A stretch of 64,000 nt of DNA from Solibacillus cecembensis. GTDB taxonomy: Bacteria; Bacillota; Bacilli; Bacillales_A; Planococcaceae. Numbering within the stretch: the stretch's first letter is position 1; the number at the start of each line of letters is the position of its first letter. The position numbers and the translations under genes are program-made. This document shows positions 18,202 to 26,263 of the stretch, one piece after another. Where the stretch lies: NCBI RefSeq assembly GCF_001439635.1, contig NZ_LMBZ01000003.1:160587-224586 (forward strand). Direction: 5' to 3'. The notes beneath the pieces are model-generated. The model was not told the DNA's origin. It saw only the letters and a program-made list of their open reading frames with translations, and made no database searches.

Positions 18202-19911
18202 ATGAATCCTAAAAATTCATTAACATTTCAACTTGGTACAATTATTGCTGGGATATTAATAGTGATGTTATGTATTAGCTCTTTTGCTACTTATTTCACG
18301 GCTTACAATAAAATATATGAAGCGGCAGGGATAGAGGCTTACGGCTGTGCTAATATTACAACGGGCTTAATTTCGTCTATTGATTTGGAACAAGCAATGG
18401 ATGGAGATATAGAGAAACAACAACAGGTAGGCGAAACGCTGAATTGGACAATTGCACATAAGGATATTTTTGAAACGCAATATATTTTATCGCTTGATGG
18501 AAAACTTGTCGCTCTTGACGACAATCTTTCAAATGATGGATATCAAGTAGGGGATCGTTTTCACATGGATGAAGAAGCAATCACAACTTTGATACGTGAT
18601 AAGCATCCTACCTATTCAGAAATTTATACATTTGGTGGAATGGAACGTCTTTCAGGGTATGCACCGATTTATAAGGACCATGATCCTAATAATGAGGTTA
18701 TCGCGATTAGTGTCATTGATTTTGATGCGAATATTGTAAAAGAACGTACATGGGATGTTGTGCGTGATGGCATTTTATTAAGCATTTTACCTATGTTAAT
18801 AGCATCAATTATTACAGGTTTTTTAATTCGCCGAAAAGTAAGACCAATTAGCTTATTAATCAATCAAGCAAGAGAAATTGCAAACGGTAATCTGGCAGTG
18901 GAGAAGACGGTTGTCAAAAATCAAGATGAAGTAGGTGATTTAGCACGAACGTTAAATCAAATGACAGAAAACTTACAAAAAATGATTTTAACGATGCGCC
19001 AAACATCGCAAACATTAAATAATAATGCGGGGAAATCTGCACAAACATTAGAGACCATGACGAATACGATGCATAGTGTCGCGAATAGCGTAGGTGAAGT
19101 TTCATGCTCGATTACAGATGGGATGCATCATGCCGACAAAGCGAGTGATGCGTTAGTAGATTTAGCGAAGCACCTACAAACGATGAAAGTAAAGGCAGAT
19201 CATACCGCCCAAAATTCACAGCAAACATTGCAAATCGCGCGTGAAGGGGAACAAAACGCACAACATATTAAAGATGATATTATACTTATTCAAAAAGGCT
19301 CCGACGAAGTAAGTCAGACGGTTGAGAATTTAGTATCTTCTGCAACCAAAATTCAGATGTTTACAACAACCATCGCAGAAATTGCGGCACAAACCAATTT
19401 ATTAGCGCTTAATGCATCGATAGAAGCGGCACGTGCAGGAGAGCATGGAAAAGGGTTTGCGGTCGTTGCAGAGGAAGTAAGGAAGCTTGCAGAACAATCG
19501 AATCATGAAGTAGGGGAAGTTGGAAAGTTAGTGCAAGATATTATGAGTCATATCGATCATGTGTTAATTTCCACAAAAGATAATACAAAGTATATTGAAA
19601 AGGGAACAGCAACCGTACATCTTACAGTACAGTCACTAAATACGATTGCGCATGCGGTTACGGAGACAGTTGATCAAGTTGTTGATATATCTTCGTCAAT
19701 GACAAGTGAAGTAGAAAAGTCCGATCAAGTTGTAGAAATGATTCAACAATTAACTTTGGCAATTCGCGAAATTGAAGATACGATGAATCACTTAACATCT
19801 GCTGCGCTGCAAACGACAGATTATATTGATGACGTATCACACACGGTGAATGAGACGAATGATATGGCACTTACTTTGAATGAACATGTGAAGGAATTTA
19901 AGTTGAGCTAA
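18202..19911 (+). CDS. Methyl-accepting chemotaxis protein
   Basis: 569 aa transmembrane receptor that signals to CheA/CheW. One membrane segment at about residues 12-34, an extracellular sensor of ~150 residues, a second segment at about 188-208, then HAMP and a long coiled-coil signalling domain with the conserved hairpin tip [20 protein letters not shown] and [15 protein letters not shown]. The ligand cannot be read from sequence. ATG 18202 has AAAAAAGGAG upstream. Single gene flanked by terminators. Confidence 0.94.
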   Translation: MNPKNSLTFQLGTIIAGILIVMLCISSFATYFTAYNKIYEAAGIEAYGCANITTGLISSIDLEQAMDGDIEKQQQVGETLNWTIAHKDIFETQYILSLDGKLVALDDNLSNDGYQVGDRFHMDEEAITTLIRDKHPTYSEIYTFGGMERLSGYAPIYKDHDPNNEVIAISVIDFDANIVKERTWDVVRDGILLSILPMLIASIITGFLIRRKVRPISLLINQAREIANGNLAVEKTVVKNQDEVGDLARTLNQMTENLQKMILTMRQTSQTLNNNAGKSAQTLETMTNTMHSVANSVGEVSCSITDGMHHADKASDALVDLAKHLQTMKVKADHTAQNSQQTLQIAREGEQNAQHIKDDIILIQKGSDEVSQTVENLVSSATKIQMFTTTIAEIAAQTNLLALNASIEAARAGEHGKGFAVVAEEVRKLAEQSNHEVGEVGKLVQDIMSHIDHVLISTKDNTKYIEKGTATVHLTVQSLNTIAHAVTETVDQVVDISSSMTSEVEKSDQVVEMIQQLTLAIREIEDTMNHLTSAALQTTDYIDDVSHTVNETNDMALTLNEHVKEFKLS

Positions 19912-19957
19912 AAGATTCATTACCATGAAAAAGCTCAATTTGAATGAATATAAAATA

Positions 19958-19995
19958 AAAAAGGTGAAATCATAAAATTGATTTCACCTTTTTCA
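19958..19995. terminator. Bidirectional terminator, chemotaxis receptor / yuzD
   Basis: Stem aaaaaggtgaaatca / tgatttcacctttt between convergent genes. Confidence 0.85.
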
Positions 19996-20325
19996 TTATT
20001 CGACTGGAGTAAATCCTAAATTTTCAAGTGTAGAAAATACTGGCTTTAATTGAATATAGCCTTCTCCGATTACTTCATCATTAATGAGTACAAGTGGATA
20101 GAAAAATTCGTCCTCTTGAATGCGGCTTGCGTACTCGGCATCGCGGTCATTATCAAGTGCACCTTCTATATCAATATAGCGAATCGAAAAGGATTGATTT
20201 GGGTATTTTCGCGTAATGGCAGCTTGTAGCCATTCGTATGTATCCTTTGATGAGGGAGCATTCACACAGCTAGCGCAAATAATATTTGCACCATAAATTT
20301 CAATGGTAGGTTTTATGTTAGACAT
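19996..20325 (-). CDS. yuzD: YuzD family thioredoxin-like protein (DUF1462)
   Basis: 109 aa, starting MSNIKPTIEIYGANIICASC. The IICASC segment, with Cys in a thioredoxin-like beta-alpha unit, and EFFYPLVLINDEVIGEG are family marks. ATG 20325 has AAAGGACGG upstream. Divergent from the NifU-like yutI, as in B. subtilis; a role beside Fe-S transfer is inferred only from this pairing. Confidence 0.82.
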   Translation of the reverse strand: MSNIKPTIEIYGANIICASCVNAPSSKDTYEWLQAAITRKYPNQSFSIRYIDIEGALDNDRDAEYASRIQEDEFFYPLVLINDEVIGEGYIQLKPVFSTLENLGFTPVE

Positions 20326-20409
20326 ACTATTTCCGTCCTTTCGTAATACAATATTGGATTTTTTCACTTCTTCACATTATAATGATTTTAATGAAGGGAG
20401 TCGAGTAAA

Positions 20410-20646
20410 ATGACAGAAACAGAACAAGTTGGACAAGTACAAGAAGTATTAGATAAATTACGTCCGTTTTTATTACGTGACGGCGGTGACTGTGAATTAG
20501 TAGATATAGAGGACGGCATCGTAAAGTTACGTTTATTAGGTGCATGCGGTAGTTGCCCAAGTTCAACGATTACGTTAAAAGCCGGTATCGAACGTGCGCT
20601 ATTAGAAGAAGTACCAGGTATTATCGAAGTTGAGCAAGTTTTCTAA
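20410..20646 (+). CDS. yutI: NifU C-terminal-like Fe-S scaffold protein YutI
   Basis: 78 aa, a stand-alone Nfu domain. [19 protein letters not shown] and the cluster-binding C-x2-C in ACGSCPSS are intact. Nfu proteins carry [4Fe-4S] clusters to apoproteins such as lipoyl synthase and aconitase. ATG with AAGGGAG upstream. A terminator follows. Confidence 0.92.
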   Translation: MTETEQVGQVQEVLDKLRPFLLRDGGDCELVDIEDGIVKLRLLGACGSCPSSTITLKAGIERALLEEVPGIIEVEQVF

Positions 20647-20659
20647 GTAGTAAGCATAA

Positions 20660-20699
20660 AATGGAGCAAAGGAATTATTTCCTTTGCTCCATTTTTTTA
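20660..20699. terminator. Bidirectional terminator after yutI
   Basis: Stem aatggagcaaagga / tcctttgctccatt with T-run, between convergent yutI and the DUF2225 gene. Confidence 0.88.
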
Positions 20700-20704
20700 T
20701 TTCA

Positions 20705-21397
20705 CTAGTTCGCAGATTGTTCGCGTGTTTGTCTTAATAAGTCCCATTGTTCTTTGGCCATTGCTACAAGTTGACCTTCGCCACCAGTCCGTTGGTTTTC
20801 GATGACGCGTGAGAAAAAGCGTGTGGCATTTTCATAATCTTCTAAACGACGAGAAAGCTCTGCGATTAAATACATAACGCGCACACCAGACATTTGTGTA
20901 CTAGCATAGTCTTCTGTGGAGAAGCTTTCCATGTAATGGTCACGAGCAAGCTTTAAAAAGCGCATTTCTTGTCCTGTATTCTTTAATGAGCGATAAAGCC
21001 ATGCCAAGCGTAAAGCAAGACCTGAAGTGATGATGTATTTCTCTTTTTTAATTGTGGCGCAAAGAAAAGCTAATTTATAAGCTTGAATGGCATCAAATAC
21101 ATTGCGCTCGTTTTTAAAGTTATGGGGAATCCATTTTGCACAGACTTGTTGATCTAATTGTTCTTTTACACCAGGTGCGAAATATTTGGAGAAATCCTCC
21201 GTAAATGAAAATCCACAGTGCTGACAAACAAAAACATTATAGTACAGTGCATTCACGTTTTCATCGGCATATATAGGCTGAAAATCAGATTCAGTTTGCG
21301 CTATTTTAATGAATTTTGAGCGCACTTTTAATGTGGGGAAACTTTTTTTGCAATGCATACAATCGATATCTTTTTCATAAAAAGGTGAGATCTCCAT
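20705..21397 (-). CDS. DUF2225 family protein
   Basis: 230 aa, conserved in Firmicutes, function unknown. The N-terminal half carries two zinc-knuckle-like pairs, CMHCKKSFP and VCQHCGFSF, and the rest is helical and TPR-like (LALRLAWLYRSLKNTGQEMRF). Probably a cytoplasmic zinc-binding protein. Starts MEISPFYEKDIDC at 21397. Confidence 0.78.
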   Translation of the reverse strand: MEISPFYEKDIDCMHCKKSFPTLKVRSKFIKIAQTESDFQPIYADENVNALYYNVFVCQHCGFSFTEDFSKYFAPGVKEQLDQQVCAKWIPHNFKNERNVFDAIQAYKLAFLCATIKKEKYIITSGLALRLAWLYRSLKNTGQEMRFLKLARDHYMESFSTEDYASTQMSGVRVMYLIAELSRRLEDYENATRFFSRVIENQRTGGEGQLVAMAKEQWDLLRQTREQSAN

Positions 21398-21609
21398 TTA
21401 ATTCAAACCCCTCGCAATATAATTATGTATCTAGTATAGCAATAAACCGATACATGCAGTAACTTTTTAGTAGATGAATTGTGAAGTTTTTAGGTATATT
21501 TTCCTTTCGATTAAATAGGTATTATAGGGATAATTGACTTCCAAAGCACATTTGTTGTCAGAAATGAACTGCAATTGATATGATAATTATAAGAAAGTAG
21601 GTGACTGAA

Positions 21610-21984
21610 ATGACAAGTGAAAAACAAGTAATTATTTTAACAGAAGCGGCCGCATTTCAAGTCAAAGAAATGATGGTTCATAATGAAGAACAAAACGCAA
21701 TTTTACGTATTGCAGTGAAAGGTGGCGGCTGTAGTGGTCTTTCCTATGGCATGACATTTGACCAAGTAGTGAATGAGGATGATTTTACCGATGAGCAACA
21801 TGGTATTAAAATGATCGTATCTACAGAAGATGCTGCGATTTTACAAAATACGAAAATTGACTTCAAACAATCGTTAATGGGCGGCGGATTTACAATCGAC
21901 AATCCGAACGCACTGGCTTCATGTGGTTGTGGTACGAGCTTTAAAGCAGCGGCACGTCCAGCAGAACCGCAAATTTGTGAGTAA
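21610..21984 (+). CDS. yutM: A-type Fe-S carrier protein YutM (IscA/ErpA family), 3' end supplied by the mobile element
   Basis: 124 aa. Delivers Fe-S clusters to apoproteins. The three ligand cysteines are present: GGGCSGLSYG and CGCG near the C-terminus. ATG 21610 is preferred over GTG 21601 because AGGTGA lies five bases upstream. Codons from 21888 onward lie in the left attachment repeat. The last eight residues, PAEPQICE, come from the element, while the original chromosome-side tail ESTPEVCE is stranded at 38037-38063. The gene therefore stays intact and keeps its key Cys, but with a changed tail. Confidence 0.92.
   Translation: MTSEKQVIILTEAAAFQVKEMMVHNEEQNAILRIAVKGGGCSGLSYGMTFDQVVNEDDFTDEQHGIKMIVSTEDAAILQNTKIDFKQSLMGGGFTIDNPNALASCGCGTSFKAAARPAEPQICE
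21888..21957 (+). repeat. attL, left 70-bp attachment repeat
   Basis: Codes for the conserved FTIDNPNALASCGCG region of YutM and matches 37967-38036 at 69 of 70 bases. Integration here preserves the reading frame. Confidence 0.95.
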
Positions 21985-21996
21985 TTTTTACTGCGG

Positions 21997-22022
21997 ACAG
22001 TAGCACGGTCATGCTTACGTAT
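21997..22022 (+). repeat. Left arm-type repeat near attL
   Basis: ACAGTAG, four to six variable bases, then TCATGCTTACG and TAT recur in direct orientation at 37930-37955, just inside attR. A candidate integrase arm or excisionase site. Confidence 0.5.
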
Positions 22023-22080
22023 TTACTTCGGCTTATTATTAGTCGGTTACCCTAGATTATTAGAATATTAACGCTATAGA

Positions 22081-22127
22081 GCGCTCTCTTACGTATCGAA
22101 AATGATGCGGAAGGGAGCGCTTTTTTT
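22081..22127 (+). terminator. Element-borne terminator for yutM, overlapping the integrase ribosome site
   Basis: 10-bp stem (gcgctctctt at 22081, aagggagcgc at 22111, one G-U pair) followed by seven T. The right arm holds GGAAGGGAG, the only ribosome site before the integrase GTG at 22128. Confidence 0.8.
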
Positions 22128-23180
22128 GTGTCTGATGAACGTGTAATTAAACGTAGAAGAAGTCGTGTAGATGAACGGAGTACGCCCGTTAATAGTGTGC
22201 AAAATATCGGGGTTACTGACGCTTGGGCTTATTTTATTACCGCTAAAGTTGGCGAAGGGATTCGTAAAAGAACGCAAGAGGATTATTCGAGTACTTGGCG
22301 TTATTTTACGGAGTGGCTAATTGAAGTTGATTACAAAGTTAAGTATGTGAGTGATATTACGCCGTCAATGTGTCGTGAGTATATACGTTACTTAACGGAA
22401 GATGCGCCGAGATATAAGAACCATAAATACATGCAGGCCGGCAAGTTTGGGAAAGGTCTTTCGTCCGCAACTATTAATATGCGAATTAGAGCCTTGAAGG
22501 TTGCGTTTAATTTTTGGAAAGCTGACAACATGGTTAGGACAAGTCCGATGGATAATGTACGTTGCCAAAAGGACGATGTAGATAAAATTGAATCGTTTAC
22601 AGATGAACAAATTCAAGCCATGTTAAATGCTTGTGATCAACGTACGTATGTTGGATTTCGGGACTATGTATTTCAAATATGTCTATTAGATACAGGAATG
22701 CGTATGAACGAGTTGTTATCGATTACTTTGGAGTCCGTAGATTTAAAGTCACGCTCTATTCATTTAGGAGCAGAGTTTAATAAAAATCGTAGGTATCGAA
22801 TCGTGCCTATTTCACCGGAAACTTTAAAATTATTACTTGAAATTGTAGATGAAAATAAACAACATTTCCCGCACGCAAAACGAATCTTCTTATCTTGTTA
22901 CGGTGAGGAAGTTCGGGACACGCAAATGAACAAGCGTTTGAAATATTACGGAGATATGACGGGTGTAGGTAAGGAGATACGTAGTACAGCGCACACCTGG
23001 CGTCACACGTTCGCTAGAAACTTTATATTAAACGGCGGTGATCCGTATACACTTATGCGAATTTTAGGACATTCTTCAATTCACATGACTCGTAGGTATG
23101 TTCAAATGACGGATGGTGATATGCAAGTAAAGCATTTACAGCACTCCCCGTTAAGGAATATCAAGAAAAAGTTACGTTAA
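22128..23180 (+). CDS. int: Site-specific tyrosine recombinase / integrase
   Basis: 350 aa. Presumed to integrate and excise the element at yutM. A SAM-like core-binding domain at about residues 30-135 is followed by the catalytic domain with all six expected residues: Arg192 (TGMRMNELL), Lys219, His289 and Arg292 (HTWRHTF), His315 (LGHSS) and nucleophile Tyr324 (RRYVQMT). GTG start sits right after a terminator T-run, with its ribosome site inside the hairpin, so translation may be damped in RNA reading through from yutM. Same strand as yutM and adjacent to attL. Confidence 0.93.
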   Translation: MSDERVIKRRRSRVDERSTPVNSVQNIGVTDAWAYFITAKVGEGIRKRTQEDYSSTWRYFTEWLIEVDYKVKYVSDITPSMCREYIRYLTEDAPRYKNHKYMQAGKFGKGLSSATINMRIRALKVAFNFWKADNMVRTSPMDNVRCQKDDVDKIESFTDEQIQAMLNACDQRTYVGFRDYVFQICLLDTGMRMNELLSITLESVDLKSRSIHLGAEFNKNRRYRIVPISPETLKLLLEIVDENKQHFPHAKRIFLSCYGEEVRDTQMNKRLKYYGDMTGVGKEIRSTAHTWRHTFARNFILNGGDPYTLMRILGHSSIHMTRRYVQMTDGDMQVKHLQHSPLRNIKKKLR

Positions 23181-23186
23181 GTAAAT

Positions 23187-23222
23187 AGAAAAAAGCCACT
23201 CCGACTGGAATCGGAATGACTT
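23187..23222 (-). terminator. Terminator for leftward transcription, facing the integrase
   Basis: Arms at 23193-23206 and 23209-23222 pair fully only on the minus strand, where the c-a mismatches of the plus strand become g-u wobbles; a run of T follows on that strand. It would stop leftward RNA before it runs antisense to int. Confidence 0.5.
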
Positions 23223-23339
23223 CTAACTGAATATGACTATCTAAAAAACGATAACATATATCACCAATGATGTTATTGTAACGATTTTACGAAAAAATTT
23301 CAACTCGTAAAGTTCTGTTTGCTGATGCCTTTTTTAGGT

Positions 23340-23745
23340 AGTCCGTCTAGGTTGCCCACTAACTCGACGTTAATCAAACCTGGTCAGCGCCGTCCGTCGC
23401 AATGCAAACTACGGAATATATCGCACAAATAGCCTTCCCGTTGGCTAGCGACGAATAGCGAGCACAGCTTATGGTGCGGTAGGTTTACTGGCTGTCTACG
23501 GACAGGGTAACTATGATCGGGCGTATTTATGCGCACATACAGGACAGTAATTGTATGAGATTGTTGCGGAAGAAATTCCGATACGAACGGGACAACGAGA
23601 AACCTCGGACGTCACATGACGCTAGGAATTGCGTATTTACTTTATGTCGCTTACTACGTTTATTTCGTGGTTTGCGACATAAGGTAATTACGTTCAGCCG
23701 ATGTTCCTGAAGCGAGCGCCATTCTGCTAGTTAAATGGTGTAGTT
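23340..23745 (+). ncRNA. Candidate large structured RNA (about 400 nt)
   Basis: No credible ORF, but at least eight local stems follow one another. They include ctaggtt/aacctgg (23347/23377), tccgt/acgga (23393/23411), agcc/ggct, gcac/gtgc, ctgtc-UACG-gacag (23492-23505), cggaa-GAAA-ttccg (23567-23580), cgag/ctcg, cgtc/gacg, a ~61-nt hairpin at 23632-23692 and cgccatt/aatggtg (23717/23734). UNCG- and GNRA-type tetraloops occur on the + strand, which sets the orientation. Prophage-borne giant RNAs (GOLLD and ROOL classes) are a possible analogy; I cannot assign a class. Confidence 0.5.
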
Positions 23746-23918
23746 GTCAATAGTTTTTATTAGAAAAGTTTTACTAATTTATCTATAACTAAATCTCAAG
23801 GGTTTGTCAGTATAAAAACTTCTTGCGATTATTTGTAATTAATTCATTATCATAGAAGGGATTTATTTGGAATTTGTCGAAATAAATATAACAAAGCGTT
23901 TTTATGGAGGAGAAAGCT

Positions 23919-24683
23919 ATGACTAATTTGACAAACACATTTTTACATGAAGTTGAAATGGAACTAAATAGAAAGAACTTTATGGTAGAAGATTTTAATA
24001 TCGAAACTAAAGATTACCAAAGTTTTGTAGATTTAATTATACAATATATTTATTTGCCACAATATAAGATTGAATGCAAGATTTTTAAAGATGAAGAAAG
24101 ATTTAGAGTAGAATTTATTCCTGGAACTGTTACTCTTACAGTTAAAAAAGATAAGTTAACAAAATATGAATTTTTTCAGGCTATTGGTGAGTGGCTTACA
24201 AATACATATAATGAAATGACTAAAACACCTATCGCAAGACAAGTAAACAATCATGAAGAGATATTAAAATCAGTTCAAGAAAAAATACATTCTATTGGAG
24301 AAGAAGGAGAGCAATTTTTTACAAAAGAAGAAGGGGAAGAATTACGTAAAAGGTTAAATGAATTAGAAGAATTATATGAAAAATCTGTTGTTGAAAAAGA
24401 AGAAAATAAGCAAACACAGAAAAAAGAATTAGATAAGTTCCATTCGGAAATAAACACTTTGCGGGGACATTTGGAAATATTGAATAGAAAAAACTGGTTT
24501 CTTTCATTTTCAGTAAGACTTTTTAGTTGGATAAAAAGAAATCCGGATGTAACTAGACAAGTAGCTGGATTTTCTAGAGAATTGCTCCCAGAAGAAGTTA
24601 GAAATATTGTTTCTCAAGAAGCATTGGAGCAGTTACTACCTCCAAGTAGTTTAGAAACTACCTCAGATATTGAAAGTAAATAA
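23919..24683 (+). CDS. Hypothetical coiled-coil protein, probable cargo gene
   Basis: 254 aa, not recognised. An alpha/beta N-terminal domain (about 1-105, with YIYLPQYKIECKIFKDEERFRVEF) is followed by a strongly charged coiled coil (about 110-190, rich in E and K) and a C-terminal segment with a hydrophobic patch WFLSFSVRLFSWI that could touch a membrane. ATG 23919 is chosen because GGAGGAGAAAG precedes it. Codon use is much more AT-rich than the phage genes around it, which suggests separate acquisition. Its place between the integrase and the repressor is typical for cargo such as defence or superinfection exclusion, but no defence motif is seen. Confidence 0.7.
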   Translation: MTNLTNTFLHEVEMELNRKNFMVEDFNIETKDYQSFVDLIIQYIYLPQYKIECKIFKDEERFRVEFIPGTVTLTVKKDKLTKYEFFQAIGEWLTNTYNEMTKTPIARQVNNHEEILKSVQEKIHSIGEEGEQFFTKEEGEELRKRLNELEELYEKSVVEKEENKQTQKKELDKFHSEINTLRGHLEILNRKNWFLSFSVRLFSWIKRNPDVTRQVAGFSRELLPEEVRNIVSQEALEQLLPPSSLETTSDIESK

Positions 24684-24773
24684 CTTATTATACTTTTAAA
24701 TGATTATCTAACCGGAATCTCTATTAAATAAGTAAAAAGTGCTAGAATAGTATTTAGCTAAGAGCGCAGCCAA

Positions 24774-25133
24774 TTAGTCGGCTTGCGCTTTTTCTTCGTC
24801 AGTTGGAGTGAAATCAATGTCAAATGGGTTCCCACCGGACATAATTTCGCTTTCAAGTTCAAACGTTATCAACTTATGCAACTCCGTAATACCCATAGCT
24901 GCTGCGATTTTTTCTAATGATGGTATATGCAACCTTTCGACATTCCCACGACATAACTGGCTAATTGTAGCCTGTCTAACGCCACTCATTTCAGCTAATT
25001 GTTGCTGGGTTAAGTTACGTTCTTTCATTCGTGCCTTTAAATGAAAAATTATATGAATTGGATCCTGCGAATCGACCTCGTTGTTTGTAAATAAAGCCTT
25101 TAAAGCATCTTCTCCGTTAATATAGTTACTCAT
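24774..25133 (-). CDS. Xre-family HTH repressor of the element
   Basis: 119 aa. A lambda-repressor-like helix-turn-helix at about residues 40-65 (LTQQQLAEMSGVRQATISQL); the C-terminal tail is acidic and short, with no LexA-type peptidase domain, so induction would not be by RecA-driven self-cleavage. ATG 25133 has GAGGT seven bases upstream. It is transcribed leftward, away from a strong rightward promoter flanked by three near-identical 20-bp operators. This is the arrangement of a phage immunity switch. Confidence 0.85.
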   Translation of the reverse strand: MSNYINGEDALKALFTNNEVDSQDPIHIIFHLKARMKERNLTQQQLAEMSGVRQATISQLCRGNVERLHIPSLEKIAAAMGITELHKLITFELESEIMSGGNPFDIDFTPTDEEKAQAD

Positions 25134-25165
25134 GTTTTTCACCTCAATAAAATAATATCATACTT

Positions 25166-25185
25166 TTATACGTTTAAGCGAATAA
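25166..25185. promoter_or_regulatory. Repressor operator O1
   Basis: 20-bp imperfect palindrome related to TTATAC-N8-GTATAA, shared with O2 and O3 (core TTTAAGCGAATAA here). Lies just upstream of the -35 box at 25190 and near the repressor's own promoter. Confidence 0.65.
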
Positions 25186-25189
25186 ATTA

Positions 25190-25218
25190 TTGACATCCAA
25201 TTAATTAGGGGTTATTAT
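25190..25218 (+). promoter_or_regulatory. Rightward early promoter of the element
   Basis: TTGACA (25190), 17-bp spacer, TATTAT (25213). The -10 overlaps operator O2. Drives the 25299-26259 genes and perhaps the ORF-free RNA beyond. Confidence 0.7.
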
Positions 25219-25234
25219 ACTCTTAAGCGTATAA
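25215..25234. promoter_or_regulatory. Repressor operator O2
   Basis: TTATACTCTTAAGCGTATAA, overlapping the -10 box of the rightward promoter; 49 bp from O1. Confidence 0.75.
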
Positions 25235-25258
25235 GTGATGCATATTTTTTTAATCCAT

Positions 25259-25278
25259 TTATACTTGTAAGCGTATAA
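25259..25278. promoter_or_regulatory. Repressor operator O3
   Basis: TTATACTTGTAAGCGTATAA, 44 bp from O2 and identical to it at 18 of 20 bases. Confidence 0.75.
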
Positions 25279-25298
25279 AATTGTTGTGGGGTGATTAA

Positions 25299-25505
25299 GT
25301 GAAGCAGGCTATAACGGAAAAGCAGTATGTAAAGGTGTGGTTAAAGTTGCTTACAGAAGTAACGCAAGTACCCAGGCGAATCATTAAAGCAGTAGATGGC
25401 TATTTCTTCGATGAAGAATGCGCAGACATCCGCCCATATTTCTACGGATCAATCTCGTTTGCATTGGCGATAACATTATTCTTGTATATGGCGGTAGGGG
25501 AGTGA
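25299..25505 (+). CDS. Small membrane protein, first gene of the rightward early transcript
   Basis: 68 aa, not recognised. GTG start with GTGGGGTGAT upstream. A basic amphipathic N-terminal half is followed by one hydrophobic helix near the C-terminus (FYGSISFALAITLFLYMAV). Directly downstream of the repressor-controlled promoter, so made early on induction. Confidence 0.6.
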   Translation: MKQAITEKQYVKVWLKLLTEVTQVPRRIIKAVDGYFFDEECADIRPYFYGSISFALAITLFLYMAVGE

Positions 25506-25587
25506 TTTTACAGTTACGCTGTTATTCAGTTACACCGTTATAGGCTAATTACGCGGGGGAGACGTATTGTTCGAAAGGAGAGCGATT

Positions 25588-25992
25588 TTGGATTATATAA
25601 AAATAATAAACTATCGCGGCTATGAGGTGAGTGTGAAGCGTCCTCCAAGAAAGATAAGGAGTGATCGCAAGCATACAGTAAAGGCCTTGTTATCGGAAAA
25701 GGAAAAGAAGTTAGTGAACGCCGTCATGTTGTCGTAAGGCTACGATTATGTAGTCGACTTTGTAACTGACGCAATTAAGAACTACTCACACTTAGCGATT
25801 ACACAGGACGACATACAAGCAGCTAAGCGTCCTTTACGAGAGGTAGACGGCATTCAAGTGAATGGAAGGCTAGACGAAGCAGTATACGATAAATTTCGGG
25901 TCATACAGGCTAGGGAGAATCTTAATCAGCGACAAGTAACGCTTGTCCTAATCAAAAAAGCGGTAGAAATCGAAGGGTTTCGCTGGAAATAA
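25588..25992 (+). pseudogene. Small phage gene interrupted by an in-frame TAA
   Basis: Reading from TTG 25588 (AGGAGAG upstream) gives 49 residues ending VNAVMLS, then TAA at 25735. The same frame continues open for 84 more codons (GYDYVVDFVTDAIKNYSHL onward) to TAA 25990, ending EIEGFRWK. The continuation has no start of its own until a late GTG, so the two parts look like one 134-codon gene cut by a single nonsense codon. Decay, a sequencing error or programmed readthrough are all possible. Family not recognised. Confidence 0.55.
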
Positions 25993-26007
25993 TAGGAGGC
26001 TATACGC

Positions 26008-26259
26008 ATGCATATTAAAAATGAGTATATTCAGTTGGACAGTGACTACGGATTAGTGCAATCAACGATGCAAATTATAGAGAATGTACAGTTTATCTTC
26101 TTTGAAGAAACGCAAGATGCATCGATAATCATCAACGATCAAGATATTAACGTCAACTATACGCAAGAACTAGCGGACATCATCGCAAACTTGCACAATT
26201 ACACGGCAGAGCAGCTACTGATAGCCTTAGCTCAACAAGGCGATCGCAGAGTTTCGTAG
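26008..26259 (+). CDS. Hypothetical small acidic phage protein
   Basis: 83 aa, not recognised. ATG with AGGAGGC upstream. Acidic, with predicted beta strands (VQFIFFEETQDASIIINDQDINVNY) then a helical end. No motif found. Last gene before a 1.3-kb ORF-free stretch. Confidence 0.6.
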   Translation: MHIKNEYIQLDSDYGLVQSTMQIIENVQFIFFEETQDASIIINDQDINVNYTQELADIIANLHNYTAEQLLIALAQQGDRRVS

Positions 26260-26263
26260 CATT

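Noticed and set aside
23513..23710. 65-aa + strand ORF in the hairpin-dense region
   Set aside because: No ribosome site, odd composition, and it crosses several stable hairpins; the structured-RNA reading explains the sequence better.
23187..23745. Group I or group II intron
   Set aside because: No domain V-like hairpin, no conserved P/Q/R/S elements, no maturase or homing endonuclease gene, and no interrupted exon.
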